From the NCBI GenBank assembly GCA_019614645.1, contig JABWDB010000009.1, positions 3,267,501 through 3,331,500 on the forward strand: a stretch of 64,000 nucleotides of DNA. Reading direction: 5' to 3'. The stretch's first letter is position 1. The number at the start of each line of letters is the position of its first letter. This document shows, one piece after another, positions 50,557 to 63,434 of the stretch. The position numbers and the translations under genes were made by a program. Source of the DNA: Stratiolaelaps scimitus. Taxonomy: Eukaryota > Arthropoda > Arachnida > Mesostigmata > Laelapidae. The notes beneath the pieces were generated by a model. That model saw nothing but the letters and a program-made list of their open reading frames with translations, ran no database searches and was not told where the DNA came from.

Positions 50557-52386
50557 AGGACAGCGCGATTTGTTGATGAGGACGAGAACGATTATGATGT
50601 CGCAACGGTGTGAAGTACACCCTGTACAACGCAACGCGACGATCTCAATCGATGCTCTGCCACTCGAAGCGTGGAGAGGAATGAACGCGATATCGGCGAT
50701 GGCGAGACTTGGAAAGGGGGGGGGGGGGTGATGGCTCTTGAAGAAATGCGCAATTCGTTTGTGCACATAGAATATAATAAATTGAATGGTACAGATCGTC
50801 GGAATGATGTGTGACGACATGGAACCGAATCGGATCGAGACGTCGGATCATTCGCGCGACCGGGGGGAGGGGACGATATCTCCATCAAGAGTTTCTGAAG
50901 ATAGCGTCAAATCATTTCTCGTGCATTCGAATGTGTGAGCGGGTACGCCCTTATGTGTGTCCCCGAAGGGTGTGTCTACCTGTGTGTGTGTGTGTGTTTG
51001 TGATCGATCTTTATCCGTCACTCCGTGCCAATTAGGATTACATGCATTATCTATCATGGTAGTGGTGATGGTGGTGGTTATAGCGGTGACGTTAGCTGCA
51101 ACGGCATACTGACCCTACATCGCCGGGTAGCGCTCCCCGCAGCTAACACACCTACGTCGAGAATATAATGGGACTCAGCAGTCTCGAATCGTAGCATATA
51201 ATTATTAAAGGTTTCGAACGAGTGGACTAAGCAGCCAACAGCAGGAAGAGTGTTGTCTGCGAGTCTATCGTTTGAGTGAAGCTCCTCGTCAGATCTGAAA
51301 CAACGTCACATGAGGGCAGAGAAGAACCGAACAGCCACGTTAGGTTGATCAGGTGGCGAGTAGAAGCGTACTGTGTTTTCATCTCGTTATTTGGCTGTGC
51401 TACCCCTCTCGGAATCATCGCGTTCAGAGTTGTCATTGAAGCAAGCACCCGTTCACCGTGCTAGAAGATCGTGTGTACGTAGGTTCTGGTGCTGACGTAC
51501 ATTGCGAGTATACAATTCACCATCTTTTACTGATTCGTCCGACCAATAGTCTTTACCACGCGTAAAAGACGTATGACTACCGCCGCCCCAGCGTCTGTAC
51601 TATCGTGTATATGATCATTACGAAAAACGGAAGTCGCCACCGAAAAGCCACCAGCTGTTTGTCTGTCTGTGTATTGCAAGAGCGTGCGATTTTGCCCAGG
51701 GAGTGCGACGGTGGGACAGATCAAAGAGTTACATGGCCGTAGCGCTGACGAGCGACCAAAAATATGACGTTAATTAGACATTAGCAAGGTATTCACTGTG
51801 TGGGTATTGTCTATAGCTAACTTGAACCGCTTCTTCCACGCATCTGTCAGCCTCTCGTGGCGTTGAGATTCTTCCCCCGTTATCTCTGCGTACTGTCGAA
51901 AGGTTCCAGATGGTCCTCACCAGTTTTAGCTACTACCATTTGCCAGCCATTACTTTAGTCAAATCAACGCTGGCTGTTTGCAACGGCAGCAGCAACAACA
52001 ACAACAAACAGCAACAACGGTACGAATGTACGTCTCTGGGCGGCCTACAATAACAGCAGCAGCAGCAGCAGCTGAAAGAAGTGGTATGCCAATTCAGTAT
52101 CGCTGATGGTCGGCGGCGGCGGCGGTGGTGGTGCTGGTGTTGGTCCACTCATTCGTTCACTGTCCAACAGCGGTGTCACTGTCACAGTGGTGTGCGTCGT
52201 GGCAGAAAGCTGCACAAAAGTTTTCCGCAGATTCTGCAACAGTAACAACAGCAGCTACAGCGGACTCTGGCGCCGGTGCGTTCAGGGTGTGCAAGATACG
52301 TGTGTGAGCGAGCGAGGAGAGAGAGAGAGCAGACATAACGAGAGCGAAAACTGAACGCCACAACTATAATACAAGCAGCATACAAG

Positions 52387-52388
<2 letters not shown>

Positions 52389-52441
<53 letters not shown>
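52389..52441. repeat. (AT)n microsatellite
   Basis: An uninterrupted AT run of about 52 bases, among the longest pure runs in the window. Confidence 0.95.
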
Positions 52442-52442
<1 letters not shown>

Positions 52443-52616
52443 TTATAATTTATATATAAAAGTGTCCGTACATACATGCATACACGCAGCTTACGGATCG
52501 GAGTGAAAGAGACCGATACGAACAAGGCGAACCACGATGGACGACAACTCGACCGTGAAATGGCCGTGGGCGCCGGGATTCGCTGACCAGAGGGACGCAC
52601 GATGTAAGCGCGAGCC

Positions 52617-52781
52617 ATGGGAGCCAATGGACGACAGGCGGTAGTCGCCGATATTGCCGTTCTGTTGCCGGTGATCTGTATCCTGGCGTCCAGCGCGGCA
52701 AGCCAACACAAGGAGACGTGTTCTTTAGTGTCCCAAGAAACGCACGCCGACAACGCGATTAACGTGAACAGCAGCAGCTGA
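52617..52781 (+). CDS. Candidate short ORF with signal peptide or membrane anchor
   Basis: ATG 52617 (context GCCATGG) opens a 54-residue frame. A hydrophobic core at about residues 9-29 contains VLLPVICILASSAAS and fits a cleavable signal peptide. A polar segment with one Cys and a possible Asn-glycosylation site (NSSS) follows before TGA. It sits inside a CAG-rich GC island. It may be a first exon whose donor lies before the stop (a weak GTGAAC occurs), a micropeptide, or chance. No family was recognised. Confidence 0.25.
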   Translation: MGANGRQAVVADIAVLLPVICILASSAASQHKETCSLVSQETHADNAINVNSSS

Positions 52782-53244
52782 AGCAACAACAACGGCAAAA
52801 GAGCCGCAGCAGCAATTCGACTGCTGGCTGATGAACTACAGCAGCAGAGCTCACCCATATTATGCGGTAGCATAATAGCCCTTTCGTCATGATGGAGAGG
52901 TGAAGACAGTAGATGAATGAGTACAGCGCTTATAAGCAATGCTCGTAGAGGATCATTGAAGGGTGGACGCACACGTTCGTACGGCGCTGGCTGGCTGACT
53001 GCTTGATTCGTTTAGTTGTCGTTTGCGTATCGTCTATGATGAAATGATTGAATGGTCAGTCATTTATCAATAGGTCGACAACGGCATTAATTGGAATCGG
53101 TGGAAAGCGCTCTTTAAAGCGTGGCTCAGCACACACACACACGTGTGTACGTGCATAAACTATCGAGAGAGAAAGAGAGAGAGAGAGGGAGGAGACATGT
53201 AGTTTTCAAGTGAAACAAACGAGGATTCGTATATTCATTTGGTT

Positions 53245-53350
53245 AATAGGATTAAATGGGACCAGACAGAATTCGAACCCCATGTCCTGGCAGTCACCGT
53301 CTGATCAGGGACATACTCGTCTAACAGAGCCGCCGGGCCCACAACTATAA
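53245..53350 (-). mobile_element. tRNA-derived SINE head, second family
   Basis: The minus strand reads GGGCCCGGCGGCTCTGTTAG, an A-box region, then a B-box-like GGGGTTCGAATTC about 50 bases later, then CTGGTCCC. The order and spacing are tRNA-like. The tail (ATTTAATCCTATTAACC) differs from family A. The tRNA fold is imperfect, so this is a SINE or a tRNA pseudogene and not a working tRNA. Confidence 0.5.
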
Positions 53351-53352
53351 AG

Positions 53353-53356
<4 letters not shown>

Positions 53357-53389
<33 letters not shown>

Positions 53390-53485
53390 CTATAAGGACC
53401 TGTCCTGTAATACCTAAAAGGTTAAGAGCTGAGGCCTGTCGCATAGGGGAACAGCTGAGGGTCAGCTCGAAAAAACCAGATATAT

Positions 53486-53518
<33 letters not shown>
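53357..53518. repeat. Two (AT)n microsatellites flanking the A-tailed retroposon
   Basis: AT runs at 53357-53388 and 53480-53518 lie on both sides of retroposon copy 2, with the 53.3-kb SINE next to the left run. It is a small nest of repeats. Confidence 0.9.
53412..53475 (+). mobile_element. Short A-tailed retroposon (copy 2)
   Basis: The same unit as at 12405-12478, here on the plus strand. It begins ACCTAAAAGGTTAAG, continues through GAGCTGAGGCCTGTCGC and GGGTCAGCTCG, and ends in six A residues. It differs from copy 1 at only a few positions. The 5' start is at the same point in both copies, so the unit is probably full length. No clear target-site duplication is seen, because the 3' flank is an AT microsatellite. 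Confidence 0.8.
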
Positions 53519-56500
53519 GTTCAGTTATTATAGAACAGATAAAAGGTCGAAACAGTTAGAGCTGATGATGTTTGATGTATTAAATTATATAGGACTCTAT
53601 GTTTAACTATGAACTCATGCTTCTCTCACTGTAGACTTATGTCCTAGTTTAGTGCAAAATCTACTTCTTTAAGCCCCCCCCCCATCCGTCTCGCTCCTTG
53701 TCTACTCTCCATTGTTAATAGATACATTTATATATAGCGTTATTATATATTATTATTTCTGTTATATATGTCGCTATTAGACAGATCGGTCACACCGACC
53801 GTGTGCGGCCATACTTCCATATGGACACAGTTATTCATAGGTCATTCGGCTTGACACAATTAGTTCATGGCATCTCCCCTCACGATTATTATTGTACGAG
53901 CACATAAACGGACAATACACAACGCTCGTCTGTATGGCAGGACGCAAATTGGGAATATATACACGCAGACACATATATATATATATATATATATGTGGAT
54001 AAATGTTTGTGGCAATGTACTGTGGCGTCGTGTCGTGTGCATAGATGGATCTATGAATCTGAAATCTGTTGTCGAGCTGATACTGGCCACTGGGAGTCAG
54101 CCGCCTACGTACCTTTAATGGAAAGTTGCTGCTCCGCTGGCTAGAACATCATATCCAGCCGCTTGAGCCGCTCTAGCGTCAGCAATCACTACTGACCATG
54201 TCACGGCAATGGTCCAGTTTCAATACGACATATTATGTATGATATGATATATGTTGATAGAATAGAAAAGTGGTGGACAAAATGCGGCGCAGTTTCAGAG
54301 TTCGTTTGGAAATTGAGCTTCTGATACTGCAGCTGCTCTGTGCTAATGGATTATTTTGTTTTTGGTTGATTTTTTTGGCCTAGGATTGCCTGGTTTTTTT
54401 ACACCCGGCGTGGTTAGCGGACAGCATTTACCGTGAGCGTGAATTTCGCTGGAATACGTAGAATTCTCAGGTCGGCTTGGGTTTGGTCTTAGCTGTATCG
54501 AACGCATTCGTGTGCGCCCTTTCAATCGGAGGAGACAATCGTAGGTCACGGGTTCTGATCCCCCACTGTTGCACATTCGCTTTTAGAAGGGGTTGTCCGT
54601 CTTATGAAGCAATGCAACAACAATTGTCATTTACTCACCTTTGTCAGATAGTTCATCATAAAGAATAGAACAATCGAATACAAATACAATACCAATTTAC
54701 ACACACATATATGCGTGCTACCGTTAATCACAATTGCAATTGCGCTGATATTCGATAACGTTCGAGTACGCATACAATATGACCTTACGAAGCAAGTAGC
54801 CGAACGCACTACCGTCGACCTTAGATGTTGAAGGCTGTGAGTCAGCCTGGAAATCTTACTAGGTTAACGGGAACGAAGGTTGCACGGGTTTTTACGGCGT
54901 GGCCAGAACTGCTAAGGATGTACATGGACCGCTAGAGTGTAACGTCAATTCGAACTTGAAAGGGCCTCAAAGCCATATTTCTTGACGGCCCGGGCGGATA
55001 CCCATGCCAAATCATTGCGTTCCCTAAATTGCGAACGCTCCAACCGGAAGACTTGTCAGTGCCAGCGCTCTCATGGCGTTGCGTGGCGGCCACCATAAAT
55101 TCCGATAGAAAATTTCTCAATTCAGATTTGCTCTGTACGGACAATTGGGTATCTACCCATAAATGCACGCCCTCCCCCTCCTAATTATATATGTTTTGTG
55201 TCAAGCGCCCGTTTGCGAAATCGTTCTTTATTTTTGTTTTCTTTTTTTGAAGAATCACGGGCCACGAACAGCCGCGTGGGACTCGAGTAAATATAGTAAA
55301 CGACAACTGCCAACTCCTCATGGCTCTGAATCGGCTGCATTTGACTAGTGGGCGCCATTCAGTTCTAGTCGCAGTCACCACTTAAGGGAGGCTTATTGGT
55401 ATTGCTTAGTATTGCTACGATCCCAGTCGGTAGCTGTGATATATCGCGGTTTATGCATATGCTGCTGCTGCTGCTGTTGTCATCACTTAACTCTCAAACA
55501 GGATCATAGTAGTAGCGTACGAACGACGAATCTCTACGGCATTCATAACTATCTCGTTCTTGTCAACCTGTAGGCCCAGACGCGGCTCAGATGCAACCGT
55601 GAAGATGCACGATGAAGTCATTGCGAAACCTCGCACTTAGCAGCTCGAACGAGCGAGAATCGCCCGATCAAAATTGAAATTATGTTGTCCCTCCTTCCTG
55701 CTTTGTTTTTGGTCTAACCGTGACCAACGTATCGTATTCGCTAAATAGCCGAGGCCAAAAGGCGCAAAGGACTTCCGAGAGGCGAGCGCTGTGGCAAGAA
55801 TTCCCTCAGTTGACGTTCCGACTCGGTTACATCCGATGTTGTCCCCTCCGTGCGACGAAGTCGTGTTTGCGCACGCTGGTACACGTTGGCAGCAGTGGCA
55901 GTACCATCGTCACGTTGGCGGGCCGTAACTGATCCATGGTGGTTATAAACTCGACGCATCTTGCTGCTTCTCCTCCCGGCCGCCGCTCGGTCATCTGTGG
56001 TCGAGTGTTGAAAATGGCATTGCCGTCGTCACCGTGCGCAAGCACAATGATGCCGACGAGGCGGAATCATCAGCTGTCGAAGAGACGTCCCACGGGTGAC
56101 TCAATGGGTAAACAGGAAAGCGACATAAGACAAGCTCGTCACAATTTTCTGTTGCGTGACAACAACAGATTCGCGATCGCACCCGCAATCGAGCTGGCCA
56201 TTGGCCAACCTTTCCCCCGGGAGGGGAGGAAGTGCAACAATTCTGGAACCATCCACGGCTGGTTCGGTTGTCGATTAATCTCGGATCGTACTGCGTGGCG
56301 TGTGATTATGAATAACAATTAAGAACAAGCTTCACGCACATCAGCAACGACACATCAGATGTTGTGAAACGACTATGAGAAACTAGCTAGGCTATTGGTA
56401 AATCGGCAAAACATTGTTCAGTGTAAACGCACCCAACCCAACTTTGTGTTGTCGCCTCTAGAACCAATATAGCATCTGACCCCCTCCGATGGACATGCGG

Positions 56501-56803
56501 AATTCGTTTACCGCTCGAGCTGTCTGTTACAATTATTCAATAGTGAATTATAAAAGTGGGTTACAATTACCCACGTTGCCGCCAATGAGCGAATGGTTAA
56601 TTACGCCGTGTTGGCCCCGCATGGTTACACGCTCGACGATCGGGTGCGCACACGATTTTAGGGCTAAATTACGGCTCGGGCGAGACGGCCGGCCGGCCGG
56701 CACAAAATCGTTCGAATGGTTTCGCTGCGGTTTCCGCACTGGCGAGTACGATCGCCATCGTCATTCGTGTGAAGAAACGCTCGATTTATCAAACGGAGTG
56801 TGC

Positions 56804-56835
<32 letters not shown>

Positions 56836-56967
56836 TTGACAGCAAGGGAGCTGCCAAGAGCTGTGAACCACTTGAAGATTATGTGCCAAATCGATTTCTT
56901 AGCCTTTGAAGACGTCGCTGTTCGCCCGTAGAGCATAGATCTCCTCAGCTCTGACAATCAGACGTTC

Positions 56968-57024
56968 ATTCATTTATACATTGGTTTATTGATTGAACTG
57001 CAGTTGTTACAATGCTGAGTTCTT
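56968..57024 (-). mobile_element. SINE 3' tail, family A, adjoining an AT microsatellite
   Basis: The plus strand shows GGTTTATTGATTGAACTGCA, then GTTGTTACAATGCTGAGTTC, which is the inverted family tail. An AT microsatellite begins immediately after it. No head was identified. Confidence 0.55.
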
Positions 57025-57378
57025 ATATATATATATATATATCATATATAAAAATTATTAAAAGGTACTAGTCATCTGGTGAGTACACAAGTATACTAGT
57101 GCCCTCTATTAACACGTACAAGCTCCAGGGCTACCGGTCCGTGAAGCACCAGGCCAAGAATACATACATACAAACTAAGTAAATCATAGAATTACTTCTC
57201 CGAGCTATAACATTTAAACTTCGTCGTTCGGCATGCTCTCGTTTCTCATGGCAACACTCATTAAGAACTCTTCCCATTTTATCCCATGATTCCGGTGCGG
57301 ATTCGACCATTTACCTCCTCGATTCTTTGTTGTTTTCGACTACCTGCTTCATCAATAATATATATATATATATATATA

Positions 57379-57472
57379 GTCTTTTCAGTGAACGTGCACT
57401 GGAGCCTTGTCTCATATATATATATATATATATATATGAGATAAGGCTCTAGTGCACGTTCACTGAAAAGAC
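57379..57472 (+). repeat. Near-perfect 94-base inverted repeat with AT core
   Basis: The left arm begins GTCTTTTCAGTGAACGTGCA at 57379. The right arm ends TGCACGTTCACTGAAAAGAC at 57472. Each arm is about 39 bases with two mismatches, and the centre is (AT)n, itself self-complementary. The whole can fold into one long hairpin. In a plus-strand RNA both mismatches become G-U pairs. Confidence 0.85.
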
Positions 57473-58964
57473 GCCGCAAGAACACGTACTTTGTGTTATC
57501 ACCAACAGTCGTCACTTTTAGTATCCACCAGCCGTTGTCGCGGATCACCTAGCGTTTACTGAAACGATCTCTTTGATTCTCTCTCTCCCTCTCTCCCCAC
57601 CACCCCACCCACCCACCCTCCTCTTTCTCTTTCCTTCGCTGGGCGTGCGGCGAACCCCCGGCGACACGATCACCGTCCGTCCACCAGCTTATGCTCCACG
57701 CGTACCTCTGCATAGATTTCGATTACCACCACCATTACACACACACACACGCAGGGGGGGCGCGCACACTCTCACAGTATTAATGTCGACTGTCAACTAA
57801 CTGATCCATAACGCGTCTTACCTATGTTGTACCGCTTGCATTTATCTCGCGTTCATGCCGGGCGAGCGGACGGCACGCTAAGCTCGGAAGGGCAATGACG
57901 GAGTCGACAGCGGCGTCGAGACGTCGCTAAGGGACGACCTCTTTGATCTTGGCTGATGCGTCGCTGATATAGAATACAATCGTAGCGGACCCGGCAGCGA
58001 TTGGCTGTCGCTGATCTCGTCTTTGTCCCATCGTTATGACCGTGGAAGTATTCGCCGCCGCCGCAGCCGCCGCCGCCGTTACCACCTCGTGGTAGTCGCA
58101 GTTGTTGTAGTAGTAGTAATGGTTTTCTATTATCGGTGCAGCAGACTGCCAGCCAATGCCGCCGCCGCCGCCGCAGCCGCATCATCACCATGAGAGCAGA
58201 CTATCGAGCCGAGCAGTCGGCAGCGATTGTCAACCGTTGAGCGGCGGCCGCCGCTGCCGCCGCCACCGCCGCTGCTAGCGCGTCTCTCACTTTCTACGGC
58301 CACGTCCCAGCCACTACGCTACCGTCGAGACGGCGTTGCATGGAACGGCGAGTAACGCACATCTCATGGCGGCCCTGTTGATTTCGGCGGTCGGCGACGA
58401 CGGCGACGACAACAACGACCTCCCACCCTGCCGGGCTAGGCAAGACTGTGAACTGGTACTATTTACTCGTGGCGTATCGTTGCGGCGTAACAGCGGCCGG
58501 CTGCCTCCGTTCTGTGGTGCCTTCATCCTCGATTGATTATCGTGTTCGTCGTTGACTTCTGCTGACAGCCATCGCAACGAATCGCGTAATGGGAGCGAAT
58601 GCTACTCGTGTTTGTTGGCCACCGGGGAGCCGCCGCTGCTGTTGCTGCTGCTGCTGTTGAGAGGCGAGGGGACAAATTTCATTTCGAACGTCACCGCCAC
58701 GGCGAAGAGATACTTGTGAAAAACAAATAGTCTATACTAGGTGTCTCTGCGTGTGTCTGTGTGTGTTTGGTCTGAGCGTCTGGAACAAGATAGCGCTCGG
58801 GGGCCGCTCGCTCTTATGATGGTTAGCTGGCTCGACGTCTAGATACACGTCGCTGGTAGAAAGCGAACTCGGATAGAATAATAAAAAGGTTTCCGCTGTC
58901 GCTCTTCTGCTTTTTGTTATGTTTTTATTTGTTTTGACACGGTCTTAGATGTGCATCTTTGTGT

Positions 58965-59001
<37 letters not shown>

Positions 59002-60272
59002 TTGATCATTTCTGCTTTTGCCACGTGACGACCCCCTCTGACCGCCGTCACCTCTGGAGTTGTTCGTTTGTTTGCCTGTTGTTTGCGCGTTGTTATGCGA
59101 TGGAATGATGAGAAGATATAGAAGAAGATAAGTCACAACAGAAGGATATTGCTCTTTCTCCCTCTCGTCAATGTAGCGGTGGGCGCAAGCAAAACAATAA
59201 GCAACAAGTATGCCTTCGTCACTAGACAGTATGCTGTTACTAGCTATGGGCTTTTACTAAAAGCTGTACGCCCGGACGCGTCCCTTGATGTTTCTGATTG
59301 CGGGTCCAGATGGGGGATGTTGACGCCTCGCCATTCGCAACTTTCTTCGCGTACGCGATTGTGTGTAACGCGAATTGGTATCTGGCCATCTGCACTTCGC
59401 CGTTTGACTGTAAAGCACAACAACTGTGACCCTGCTGTAGTATCATGAAGCCATTGGCATCTATGAACTGAAGTAGAATAATGATACAATTTCGGGGTGT
59501 GCTTGTAGTCGCCCAAATATACGTCCCCTTTACGCTTGATTGCTAAATTAATGCTCTCTGTTCGCTGGATGCTCGTGTTCTATAATCGATTATATATTAC
59601 ACTAATCTTCACATATATATATGTATATATATATATATATACGCGTTTATGCATCGTCTGAATGGCCCTCCCGTATCTCGGGCATCTGGCCAACCTGTTT
59701 GCAGCATGGTGATAGCTCGCCGATCTCCGCCGGTCCTGCCTGCTGTCGATCAACTGAGTGGCCCCAACGGAACGGTGGTAACCTGCTCGCCCTGAGCAGC
59801 CGCCGTCTGGGACACGTGGTCGCCGGCGATTGTAGTGGCGCTCTAGCCAGCCAGCGAACGAACCAACTAACCAGATAACCCAACGGGACCAGCGAATAGT
59901 TTCTCTGCGTTCGGTCTAGGTGGGCCTATCCCTCCTGATTCGTTGGTCAACTTTGTAACGTTCTCGATGGTGTCCTTTGGGTCCCGGCGCCGTTGGGGCT
60001 GCGTTTACCGATCGACGCTTGCCGCTCGTCTCTCTGTATCGCGCTCCAAACGCACAATGCCGATCTCGTCTGTCTGTCTGCTGCTGCCGTCGCCGCCGCC
60101 GCTGTTTATGTGTGGATGATCATTGAATATATATATATATATATAGAAGATGTCGTTTTGGCAAGATGGCCACTGCAATTGGCTTATGAATGACGTGTGC
60201 TAGCTTGTTGAGGGCCAGATAGGGGGTTACCGGGATTAGAAATCCGGATTCAACTATCGGAAGTTCAGTATT

Positions 60273-60301
60273 CACCGAACATTTGTATGGAATGTTCGGT
60301 G
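60273..60301. repeat. 11-bp perfect hairpin CACCGAACATT / AATGTTCGGTG
   Basis: Exact 11-base complementary arms with a 7-base loop (TGTATGG), in otherwise unremarkable sequence. No gene is recognised nearby. Confidence 0.7.
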
Positions 60302-60574
60302 GCAAGGAATTTACCAGTCCGGTCCATTTTCCGTGGTTTGCGTCAAGACGATGGTCTCCGACAGTATCTTCAGCTCTGCTTCAAAATTAGACACTAACTC
60401 GCTGGCCTGAAGCCAGCATAAACTGTTTGTATAAGCGGGATAGCATGTGGTGAGCAGCTAATATGAATTCATAGATATACACGTTCACGGAAATTGGTAA
60501 CCCTTTTGTGTTCATGAGTTTGATATGATTGTTTGATACACGAGATGACATGATTCGCAATTGTGGTCGAGGGC

Positions 60575-60578
60575 ATTG

Positions 60579-60629
<51 letters not shown>
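60575..60629. repeat. (AT)n microsatellite
   Basis: An AT run of about 55 bases with one AC interruption. Confidence 0.95.
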
Positions 60630-60631
<2 letters not shown>

Positions 60632-62531
60632 CGGTTGTCCAAGAGACTGTTGCTGGAACCTACAAGGTCTATATTATACTATAGTAATATTTCGTCTGGC
60701 CTCAAAATTCTCCAGCCAAAACTCTACCCGGGCTGGTCACAAACATGGTCAGACCACAAGGGCACAGTCCTGTTCAGGGATTAGGGGGAATCCGCGCAGG
60801 CCGTCGAGCCCATCTTGATTAACCACAAACATCTCGAAGACCCAAAACCCCCAGCCGCGTATATATCTGTACGATGTGGACGAAGAATAGCGGACAATCA
60901 ATGATGGGAGCCGTCGAGGCAGCGACGACGGTTGCAAAAGCAGCAACTCGGACGAACCTTGCGAGACGCGAGAATCTAAGAGGATGTCTGTTAGAGAGAG
61001 AGGATGCTATCCACCTAGACCGGGGCGTTACTATGTGGGAAGTCACAGTAAGTCACGAGTCGGCCGTCGGACGAGACAGTCAACGTCGGTGAGTCACGAG
61101 TGGCAATTCATAGGCAGGCAGACACAACGACGATTTCTTTAGCCAGGACCGAAGCGACGGGTGGCCGACAAGGGCAAAAACGGACCCGCAATAACTTTCC
61201 TTTTCCGGACTGTCCCTGCGCAGTCCGATCTCCAACCATTGGTCAGGCTCGCAACCAGTAAGGCCAAAATCCAACCAGTAAGCTAATCATGCGCGAAATT
61301 CTAGACAAGTCAGCGCATTACTGTCAGTCGCAGCCCATCGGGGATTATTGGATTATCGTATGCTTATAGGTAACGAGCTACATTATGGGGCAATTAAGTG
61401 TTAGACAGGCCTAACGTTGCAGGTAGCTGATTCTGAATAGCAGCAGTTTCAGCTGCAGTATGATCCGTGACAAATGACGAACGGGGTCGAGACCATTGGG
61501 GTCGAAGAACGAGTCGGACCCTGAAACATGAACGGACAAGCAGTAGGACACAAACTCCTCACCTGGATCTAGTTTTTTTTTGCAAGTATTCCGCCTTTTG
61601 TTGTTGTTGTGTCGATGGGATGGGTTGCATGGGTTGTTAGTGTATGCTGCCGCCGCCAGCTACGTCACCGAGCTGCGGAGGAGTTTTGCACTTGATCGAA
61701 AACCTGGCTACAGAATCGACAAAACATGAAAGGGGCACATACCCATTACTCAAATAAAGTATTATCTGCTTATCTTATCTCATTCATCTTATCTTCCTTC
61801 TCATCGTATCTATCTCACATCATCTATGGGCAGTCTTAATTTAAAGCAATGCCGAGGAGGTCCTGAGGAACTAGCGGTGCTCTTGGGCCCTCCGTCAATT
61901 TTGATTGTTCCATGTTCCAGAGGCTGATACCGATCATATTGACGTATCACGGACTAATAATGCAATAGTACAGTATCGCCACAACGGCGTCAACGAATGT
62001 GTGAATGAGTGAAAGGTCAACAAACGAGTAACGGCACACAAGTCATCTCTCTCAATTTCATTACGGGCGATTGTTGCACATCAATCGGCCGTTAGCAACG
62101 CCGTAGACCCTGAGCGCGGGTCGGTCAGGCCAGGGCGACGCCCATTCGTTACAAACAAATGGGCGCCCGGCGGCTGCTGTTTCAGCTGCTGACGGCGAGA
62201 GGCTGAGGTTAGGTGCTAATCAGTCGTCTGCAAAGCGGCAGTAACAGCAACAACAACAACTGACGGACGACAGATGCCGGCGGAAGCGACAAACGGCAGC
62301 AGCTCCAACCAGCGCTACTTAAATATTTACTGGCCGCTCTATATTGATACCACTCACTGACTCATCTGATGCACCTGATTAAACAATTGCTCTCATTAGC
62401 GCTCTGCTGTCCGCACCGCAGCTGCCGCTGCTGCTGCTGCATAAAGGCGTATAGCCCTGCCCCAATGTAAAGACACCTTTATCGAGCGGCGCTTGAAAGC
62501 TTGTACGAATGCGATAGTAATAATTGTATTT

Positions 62532-62582
<51 letters not shown>

Positions 62583-62602
62583 TATATATATATATATATA
62601 TA
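62532..62602. repeat. (AT)n microsatellite, interrupted once
   Basis: About 70 bases of AT with a single GG interruption. It is the longest AT tract in the window. Confidence 0.95.
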
Positions 62603-63395
62603 AAGGCAATTAAAACGTGGCGTCTAGCGGCCATGCGTAGGACGTCGGTTGGATTTGAGCATTGATATTTGCATCCATTGGCTGTTGAGTCGCTGCCGCG
62701 TCGCTCGTCCCAACCCTCTCATCTGACTAATACCGCAAAACAGCGACATGCTAATAATCATAAATATCACCAATCCTTTGTTTTCACGTTAGCGCATCAC
62801 CGTGAGAATGTCGTCTCTACAAGCGACATTTCTGGTGAGTGGCATCAATCAATTACGCCACGCTCAGGCTGAGTAGCTGCTGCATTCATCGTTGTCTCAC
62901 CAGGGGGCAAACTGTCGTCCGCCTCATTCACGCACAGCAAACATCGGTCGGCGGCCATTTTCTGCCGTTCACGTGAAGATGAAGAGATTTTAGCTTACTT
63001 AACCTATCCATTATGAGCCGTGGTCTTGAGCGCGTAATATCATTCTGATGCCGCTGGTCGAAGGGGTTCGGCGGCAGATTCGATTGCTGCTGCGTTGGCG
63101 CCATCGTCGCCGCTGTGGCGACGCGATGTCCGAGCGTATCAGTCCGAGTGGCGTCTGTCCCCCACCCCCCCCCGGCCATATTTCATTTGTGTGTTCCGGA
63201 ACCGAAATTAGCCATTGCCCGCAGTCCGTTGCGGCTCTCGGCGTTTGCTGGTGGAACTATGGATCCCACCGACACCGGCATCATCGCTCTGGGGCTCAAT
63301 GGTATCACTATTATATCTGTGTGCGCTACAATCGGATAGCCTCGTCGCAGTGCTCACGGGGCACGGTCGGAAACTATAGTCTATCTGTTTCTCGA

Positions 63396-63434
63396 TCTTT
63401 CTCTCTCTCTCGAGAGAGAGAGAGAGAGAGAGAG
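63396..63434. repeat. (CT)n-(GA)n palindromic microsatellite
   Basis: A CT run changes directly into a GA run at CTCGAG, forming a perfect inverted repeat of about 12 bases per arm, with the GA side extending further. Confidence 0.8.

Larger units (their letters stand above)
48440..50560. other. GC-rich island with candidate exons
   Basis: Holds the 49.4-kb minus exon candidate, the 49.7-kb signal-peptide ORF, and the CAG and CAA tracts. Of the islands in the window, this one has the strongest hints of real coding sequence. Confidence 0.4.
50560..57550. other. Mixed interval with repeat nest
   Basis: A G13 run near 50715, a CAG island at 51.95-52.95 kb that includes the 52617 ORF, a repeat nest at 53.2-53.5 kb, and the 57379 hairpin. 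ORFs at 54932-55168 minus and 55936-56322 plus are unassigned. Confidence 0.4.

Noticed and set aside
52364..52972. 202-codon minus-strand ORF
   Set aside because: Its C-terminal part is an Ile-Tyr run from the AT microsatellite. Nothing domain-like is seen, so the length is due to repeats.
55827..56322. Overlapping ORFs on both strands around 56 kb
   Set aside because: No splice sites or family matches that favour either strand. Left unassigned.
63259..63339. Short ORF with a hydrophobic segment near the right edge
   Set aside because: Only 26 codons with no good donor or conservation evidence.
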